Assembly (NCBI GenBank): GCA_947475825.1
Contig: CANJMS010000013.1
Span: 1-38,909, forward strand
Origin: Nitrosomonadales bacterium
GTDB taxonomy: Bacteria > Pseudomonadota > Gammaproteobacteria > Burkholderiales > Gallionellaceae
DNA length: 38,909 bases
Direction: 5' to 3'
Part shown: piece after piece, positions 34,203 through 38,909 of the stretch
Position numbering within the stretch: the stretch's first letter is position 1
Layout of the letters: each line of letters begins with the position of its first letter
Notes under the pieces: generated by a model
The model's input: only the letters and a program-made list of their open reading frames with translations
Told to the model about the DNA's origin: nothing
The model's database searches: none
Made by a program: the position numbers and the translations under genes

Positions 34203-34247
34203 GGGATATCTCCCGCTATAAAGTTATTAAGATGATATCACGATATC
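34203..34247 (-). promoter_or_regulatory. possible FitA operator region
   Basis: The fitAB leader holds GGGATATCTCCC (34203-34214, a near-palindrome) and GATATC-AC-GATATC (34234-34247). Repeated palindromic half-sites in front of a ribbon-helix-helix antitoxin gene are what autoregulated operons show. No clear promoter hexamers were assigned. Confidence 0.4.
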
Positions 34248-34291
34248 GCGCTGCATTGATTGAAAAAATACTGGCTGATTCTCATTGCTAC

Positions 34292-34419
34292 TCAGTCCTT
34301 CCCAAACAATTCGCGGCTATACACTTTGTCCGTCACATCGCGGATGTTGTCGGTGATGCGGTTAGCGACGATGACATCGGCCTGCTGTTTGAATTGCGCG
34401 AAGTCGTTCACCACTCTGG
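34292..34419 (-). pseudogene. ugd: 3' remnant of a UDP-glucose 6-dehydrogenase gene, copy 2
   Basis: The minus strand encodes SRVVNDFAQFKQQADVIVAN followed by RITDNIRDVTDKVYSRELFG-KD and TGA, the same Ugd C-terminus as at 33335 but with many base differences. It is cut at about 34419. It lies just upstream (in transcription sense) of fitAB, mirroring copy 1 on the other side. Confidence 0.85.
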
Positions 34420-34527
34420 TCCGCCGCACAGCATAGTGGGGATCAATTTCATAAAACGCTCATTCGCTTGGGCTGTTTGTTACATGTATGTTGCGCTCAC
34501 GATTAGTTGTCCTGGCTAGTTACCCAA

Positions 34528-36747
34528 TCAGGCACCCGGTTTGTCGCTGGCGTACTTATATCCGTAACCGTAACCATAGCTGCTGGAAATACGCATCTGC
34601 TGGCCGTTGAACAATACACCCTTCACTGCGACTCGCGCCTGGGCTAGCCGTTTGACTGCGGTGGTCAGATCAGCCAGGGTAGAAATGCCATCACGCACCA
34701 CCATGAAAGTCGTGCCCATGTTCAGGCCGATTACCGCCACATCCGAGACCAGCAACGCGGGGGCTGCATCGACGATGACGATGTCATATTGCTGGCTGCA
34801 CTGCTCAAGAAATTGCGGCAGGCGCTCGTTGAGGAATAGCGCACCCGGGTTGGCGACGGGTGTGCCATTGGTAATGAAACTCAGGTTTTTCAGAACATTT
34901 TTGTGGGTTGCCTGCTCCAGCGTGATTTCGCCAGCGAGTATTTCACTCAACCCTGCCGCGCGCCCCAGAGCAAAATACTGGTTCAAATGCCCTTTGTGCA
35001 CGTCCATGTCGAGCAGCAACACACGCTTGCCAGCCTGAGCAAGAATAGCGGCCATATTCGCGGCGATGAAAGATTTACCAACGCCCGGTGTCGGGCCGGT
35101 GAACATCACCCGGTTATTCGCCGCATCCAACATGGCAAATTGCAGAGCCACGCGGAAACTGCGCAAACTCTCGATGGAGAGGTCGTCCGGGTGTGTTGCC
35201 GCCAGGATAAATTGACCCGTTTCTTTAGCCAGTATCTTTTTGAAAAGTACCTCTTGCTGCTTGCTTTCCAATACGGTTGCGTAAACCTGAAGGCCTGTCG
35301 CGTCTTCGATCATTCTCGGACTGTCGATCGCGCCGCGCATGACCTTACGGATGAACGCGGCCAGCACGCCGATGAACAAGCCGAGAAATACGGATATCAG
35401 AATGATCATCAGGCGTTTAGGCTTGATCGGTTGTTCCGGTATGACCGCCTCATCAATCAGGCGTGATGTGCCGATCTTGCTGGCTTTGGCCAGGCGCAAT
35501 TGCTGGGCGGTATTCAGCAGCGAGGTATAGAGTTCGGTGCCAACTTTGACATCCCGCAGGCTGGAAATGACATCCTGTTCGACACCGGGCAGCCTCTTGA
35601 TCTGTTCCTGGATAGCGGCCTTTTGTGAATTCAGAATGTTCAATTGCTTGTCCATATTCACAACACTGGGGTGTAGTGCGGTAAATTTAGACAGCAATTC
35701 CTCGCGCACGCGTTTGACCTCAAGCAGTTTCACTTCTATGCCAACGGCTTGTTGCAATGTGTTTTTGGCTTCTTCACCAATATCGATAGTTCCGCGCTGG
35801 TCGCGCAGTTTGTTGTATCGGGTTTCGGCTTCTTCAACATTGCGCTTAATTTCGGGCAAATGGGAATCCAGAAAGACGATGGTTTTTTCTGCTTCTTCAG
35901 ATTTTCGATCGACGTTCTGGCGGATATATTCATGGCCGACCGCATTTAATATTTTCGCGGTTAACAGCGGATCGCCCCCTTCCAGTTTAATTTCGATCAC
36001 ACCGGACAGCTTGCCCTTTTCGGCAATCTGTAAATCTCCTTGCATGCTCTCGATAGTTTTTAATCTTGAATTACGCCGCAACAAAAACTGTGTGCCGGGA
36101 TTTGCCTCCAGCTTCGCTACCAGTATTTCCACCTTGCCTGCCGGTGTTTCCTGCATGGTGGCTTGCCCAATCTTGCCCTTTATTGCAATGGCATAATCTG
36201 GCTGTTGCAGCTCGAATTCGCCGTTACCGCCCGCAATCAGGATAAATTCGCGTTCTTGCATCTCCTGCGGCACGTTGAACACAGGCACTTCTATTGCCTC
36301 GTTGCCCCATGTATATCCGCCGTATCCGAATGCGCCCGGGTTGGAAAGCTGTTTGCTTCTGCTTGCCCACCAGCGCCCGACGAATGGGAAATATTTTGGC
36401 CGCGCCTCAATATATAAACCGAGGCTGTCGACCGCATTGGCCACCACCATGCGTGAACGCAGTAATTCTATTTCCGCCGATGCGGCTGTTTTGGTATCGA
36501 AAAGAGTGCCCACATCTCCCAATAAACTCTTGGTGGATCCGGGGCTGTCTTCCACCTGGATGATCAGGTTGGCTTGATATATCGGCTTGGCCATAAACGC
36601 GTAGGCTGTGCCCAATACGAATATTGCGGCTGCGATCAGACCCACCATTTTTTTATACAGCCAGAGATTGTCCAACAGCGAACCCAGATTGATCTCATCT
36701 TCGTTGATGCCTATGCCAGCCGGATTGTTTTGCGTATTTTGGTTCAT
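34528..36747 (-). CDS. wzc: polysaccharide co-polymerase / tyrosine autokinase (Wzc, EpsB-like)
   Basis: A 739-residue inner-membrane protein. It has a Wzz domain with a transmembrane segment near 33-53, a large periplasmic coiled-coil part, a GNVR-type region and a second membrane segment at about 450-470 (LMIILISVFLGLFIGVLAAF). The cytoplasmic BY-kinase follows, with Walker A GPTPGVGKS (about 551-559), Walker A' VLLLDMDVHKG (near 580), Walker B IVIVDAAP (about 656-663) and a tyrosine cluster YGYGYGYKY at 724-732. It controls chain length and export through cycles of autophosphorylation, reversed by Wzb. It follows wzb by 21 bp. Confidence 0.94.
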   Translation of the reverse strand: MNQNTQNNPAGIGINEDEINLGSLLDNLWLYKKMVGLIAAAIFVLGTAYAFMAKPIYQANLIIQVEDSPGSTKSLLGDVGTLFDTKTAASAEIELLRSRMVVANAVDSLGLYIEARPKYFPFVGRWWASRSKQLSNPGAFGYGGYTWGNEAIEVPVFNVPQEMQEREFILIAGGNGEFELQQPDYAIAIKGKIGQATMQETPAGKVEILVAKLEANPGTQFLLRRNSRLKTIESMQGDLQIAEKGKLSGVIEIKLEGGDPLLTAKILNAVGHEYIRQNVDRKSEEAEKTIVFLDSHLPEIKRNVEEAETRYNKLRDQRGTIDIGEEAKNTLQQAVGIEVKLLEVKRVREELLSKFTALHPSVVNMDKQLNILNSQKAAIQEQIKRLPGVEQDVISSLRDVKVGTELYTSLLNTAQQLRLAKASKIGTSRLIDEAVIPEQPIKPKRLMIILISVFLGLFIGVLAAFIRKVMRGAIDSPRMIEDATGLQVYATVLESKQQEVLFKKILAKETGQFILAATHPDDLSIESLRSFRVALQFAMLDAANNRVMFTGPTPGVGKSFIAANMAAILAQAGKRVLLLDMDVHKGHLNQYFALGRAAGLSEILAGEITLEQATHKNVLKNLSFITNGTPVANPGALFLNERLPQFLEQCSQQYDIVIVDAAPALLVSDVAVIGLNMGTTFMVVRDGISTLADLTTAVKRLAQARVAVKGVLFNGQQMRISSSYGYGYGYKYASDKPGA

Positions 36748-36768
36748 GTCGTTTGTGTCATAAAGTCT

Positions 36769-37206
36769 TTAGTTGATGCTGTTAATGCGCTTCGCCCATT
36801 CGTTTACCCCTTTTTCTATCAGCGAGAAAACCGTGTGGAATACTTCTGGTGGTTGCCGATAGGGATCGGGAATATCCTGTTTTGTTGCCTCGGACAATCC
36901 AAACACTTTGCCGCGCGTATAAGGATATTGCATTGAGATTTGCTGTTTTTGCAGGTCATCCATAACCAGGATAATGTCTGCGTCACGCGCGATTGCATCG
37001 GTCAACATGCGTGCCCGGTGCGCGGAAATATCAACACCGACACCAGCCATGATCTGCACCGCAATCGGGTCTGCTCCATGACCCACCATGGCCGATAGTC
37101 CCGCCGAGCCTATTTGCACTTCCGGCATCACTTTCCCGAACAAACCTTCAGCCATCGGACTGCGGCAGATATTTCCAATGCACACGACCAAAACCCGCCG
37201 GATCAT
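36769..37206 (-). CDS. wzb: low-molecular-weight protein tyrosine phosphatase (Wzb, EpsP-like)
   Basis: A 145-residue cytoplasmic phosphatase that removes phosphate from the tyrosine tail of Wzc. The P-loop CX5R is VCIGNICRSP (Cys9, Arg15) and the general-acid aspartate lies in DIPDPYRQP near residue 115. It overlaps the end of wza by 4 bp, giving the standard wza-wzb-wzc order. Confidence 0.94.
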   Translation of the reverse strand: MIRRVLVVCIGNICRSPMAEGLFGKVMPEVQIGSAGLSAMVGHGADPIAVQIMAGVGVDISAHRARMLTDAIARDADIILVMDDLQKQQISMQYPYTRGKVFGLSEATKQDIPDPYRQPPEVFHTVFSLIEKGVNEWAKRINSIN

Positions 37207-38342
37207 TGGAACCCGCGATTGACGATTGTAAGAGATTGTGCGGTCGGCAATATCAAACTGATGACACGGTTGAATCGCACCATTGACGTAGCATCGACAT
37301 ACACGACGTCCTTGGCTTTAAGTTTAAAACTTTCAGCCAGCGCAAACATAACTGGCGAACCTATATTAAGGTGGTAAATGATCGGCTGCGCATCATTTGC
37401 ATTGCGTATCACATAGACCTGGGTGGCATCGGCAGTGAGTTGATTAACGCCCCCCGCTTCACCAAGCGCTTCGTTAAGGCTCAGCCGTCCATTGCGCATG
37501 GTCAATGCAATCGGCTTGGTCACCTCACCGAGGACAAACACTTTGTTTTCATCGCGCGAAATCACGCGCAGCATGTCGCCATTGCTTAACATGATGCGCG
37601 AAGGATCAATGCCATCCACCATCAAACGAATCATGTCTATCTGGTAGGTTTTCCCTTCGCGGGTGACTGTGATGCGGCTTTGATCTCCCTGGGCGGTAAT
37701 GCCACCAGCACGATGGAGCGCTTCCGGCAGGGACAACGGGATATCATCGATCTGTACGATACCGGGAAGCTTGACTTCACCATCCACATATACGCGCTTA
37801 CTACGATAACTCATGACTCTGAGTGTCACTTCAGGTTTTTTGATGAAGTGCACTAGGCGCTGGGCAAGCAAATCACGCGCTTGCAGTTCAGTCAGACCTT
37901 CAACTTTGAAGTCGCCCGCGTAAGGGAATTGAATTTTTCCTTCCGAGCTGACAGTGTAGCCCGCCGGAAGTGCTCCCGCTACCGTGGCTGTGGTTCCCGT
38001 CATGCTGTTCGCTGGCATCACCAGCTCTGGATGATCCCACACTGTTATCGCCAGATGATCACCTGCGCCGATTCTATAAGGCTGCGGTGGCATCATTATT
38101 TCGGAAAGGTTTGAGCTTGAGCGAGACTCGGTACTGGCAAGTTGCTGCTCTTGCTGTATCAGCCGTGGCGTGATGGTTTTGAGGACAGGGACAGCAGCAG
38201 AAGCCCCACTCGACCGGCTCGACTCTGGCGTTACGTTCTTAAAGTTCATCCCGGGAGCAAGCGCACAACCTGACAGAATTACAATGACAAAGCCAACAAC
38301 ATAATACTTACGTACAAGGGTATTGCCGAATAAGATTTTCAT
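37203..38342 (-). CDS. wza: outer-membrane polysaccharide export lipoprotein (Wza, EpsA-like)
   Basis: A 379-residue lipoprotein with signal sequence and lipobox LSGC (Cys26), a poly-export domain (PYRIGAGDHLAITVWDHPEL ... YAGDFKVEGLTELQARDLLA) and SLBB-type domains (VYVDGEVKLPG, VFVLGEVTKPIA). It forms the outer-membrane channel for the polymer. It is the first gene of the leftward operon, and its promoter should lie in 38343-38760. Confidence 0.93.
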   Translation of the reverse strand: MKILFGNTLVRKYYVVGFVIVILSGCALAPGMNFKNVTPESSRSSGASAAVPVLKTITPRLIQQEQQLASTESRSSSNLSEIMMPPQPYRIGAGDHLAITVWDHPELVMPANSMTGTTATVAGALPAGYTVSSEGKIQFPYAGDFKVEGLTELQARDLLAQRLVHFIKKPEVTLRVMSYRSKRVYVDGEVKLPGIVQIDDIPLSLPEALHRAGGITAQGDQSRITVTREGKTYQIDMIRLMVDGIDPSRIMLSNGDMLRVISRDENKVFVLGEVTKPIALTMRNGRLSLNEALGEAGGVNQLTADATQVYVIRNANDAQPIIYHLNIGSPVMFALAESFKLKAKDVVYVDATSMVRFNRVISLILPTAQSLTIVNRGFQ

Positions 38343-38759
38343 ATTTTAAGTATCTAAACACATCGCGGAAACGGCTTAACATATGGCAAATTTAACGTGC
38401 TGACCCCAACAGTTTACCTCACCCACTGCAATTAATGTTACTACACTTTGCGGACGGCTGTAGCAGCAACAACGGTTCTGACGAGCGCGATATGGCGCGG
38501 GCTTACTATGAGCGGGTAGGCTACCCACACTTGAAGCGCTAAAGACGGGCACCCCTTCTCCTTTACTGATCAATCAAATCAGTTTTTTTAAAAGCCATGC
38601 TGCAAAAGTTGCTCTGAGTATTTCTGCCAAACGATATTCGAGACAAAATTCCTCCGCCCAGGACAACAACGGCGCAAACGTCGTGCAGTCACACCACATT
38701 AAATCGCGCCTAACCCCGCCGTACTGCTGTGCAGAACGGCCACACCTAAAGACATCAAC
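38343..38759. other. intergenic region between wza and the right IS copy
   Basis: About 420 bp with no supported gene. It must contain the promoter of the wza operon unless transcription enters from the IS, but I could not assign convincing -35/-10 boxes. A plus-strand frame ending at 38541 (...RAYYERVGYPHLKR) could be the tail of a lost gene, but I do not recognise it. Confidence 0.5.
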
Positions 38760-38761
38760 AA

Positions 38762-38909
38762 CTATTGATCCGGCCAGATGAAGTTTGAAGTTTTCATGCC
38801 GCATATTTTACGCGAGAATCTTGGAAGTATTTTTTGACACGCTCAGGTGATTTTTCCAATGTCAGCATGTGCTCGGTTGTTGCGGCTTTCAGTTTAGCCT
38901 TGGTGCGTA
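38762..38909 (-). mobile_element. 3' end of an insertion sequence, right copy
   Basis: The exact reverse complement of positions 1-148, with the transposase-like C-terminus on the minus strand (stop at 38797-38799) and the element continuing beyond the window. One or two more bases also match on the inner side (38760-38761), but bases beyond differ from the left copy, so the element border is near 148 and 38760. Confidence 0.7.

Noticed and set aside
38436-38541. Plus-strand tail ending in YYERVGYPHLKR as a gene remnant
   Set aside because: The translation looks protein-like, but I recognise no family and no upstream part is present, so it is mentioned only as part of the intergenic entry.
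38574-38804. Minus-strand frame of 76 codons beside the right IS copy
   Set aside because: It begins within the IS terminus and shows no domain or ribosome binding site.
1-38909. CRISPR array
   Set aside because: No regularly spaced repeats with unique spacers were found; the 18-bp and REP-like repeats are dispersed and irregular.

Overview
The window reads as a chromosomal piece of a Gram-negative proteobacterium. A betaproteobacterium is my inference, from a surE-pcm-nlpD cluster, an AmtB transporter, a Wza/Wzb/Wzc (EpsA/EpsP/EpsB-like) export system and the overall look of the proteins. No rRNA or other decisive marker is present. Both ends lie in the same mobile element: positions 1-148 are a perfect inverted copy of 38762-38909, the 3' end of a transposase-like gene plus its terminus. 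This is either a segment bounded by two inverted IS copies or an assembly that broke in a repeat.

Region 1 (about 150-6010) is housekeeping DNA, mostly on the minus strand: surE, pcm, nlpD and a radical SAM gene in the place where rpoS often sits, then an ammonium transporter, a Bcp-type peroxiredoxin and a plus-strand tRNA-Arg(CCT). An 18-bp sequence occurs four times in this stretch, three times inside genes. A MITE-like element lies next to amtB.

Region 2 (6011-9000) is accessory: a secreted 72-residue Lys/His/Asp/Met-rich protein with a clear terminator, and a 5'-truncated orphan hsdR joined to the polysaccharide cluster through repeat-like DNA.

Region 3 (9000-30946) is a leftward-transcribed exopolysaccharide/O-antigen cluster of the Wzx/Wzy type. 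Read in transcription order (right to left) it holds tviB and tviC (UDP-GalNAcA), a VapBC module, a DegT aminotransferase, a WbqC protein, two tandem beta-propeller proteins, a GNAT acetyltransferase, a methyltransferase, the Wzx flippase, a GT2, a Wzy-like polymerase, a CapK-like adenylate-forming enzyme, an asparagine synthase ruined by an internal deletion, a methyltransferase, a GT4, and an FnlA/FnlC-type UDP-L-FucNAc pathway with an RmlD-like reductase, ending in a WbuB-like glycosyltransferase. The expected repeat unit contains GalNAcA, an L-FucNAc-type sugar and probably a third amino sugar. No initiating sugar-phosphate transferase is present.

Region 4 (31145-34500) is a graveyard between the sugar genes and the export genes. 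It holds the 3' end of a second wzc, a cut KilA-N gene, a cysC/vapC chimera, an intact MntA/HepT toxin-antitoxin pair, an IS4-type transposase remnant and an intact FitAB pair lying between two ugd 3' ends. Region 5 (34528-38342) is wza-wzb-wzc, the start of the operon.

The most notable patterns are two toxin-antitoxin modules, each set between two diverged copies of the 3' end of the same sugar-nucleotide gene, and a tviC gene that carries two copies of one palindromic repeat as in-frame insertions read in different frames.
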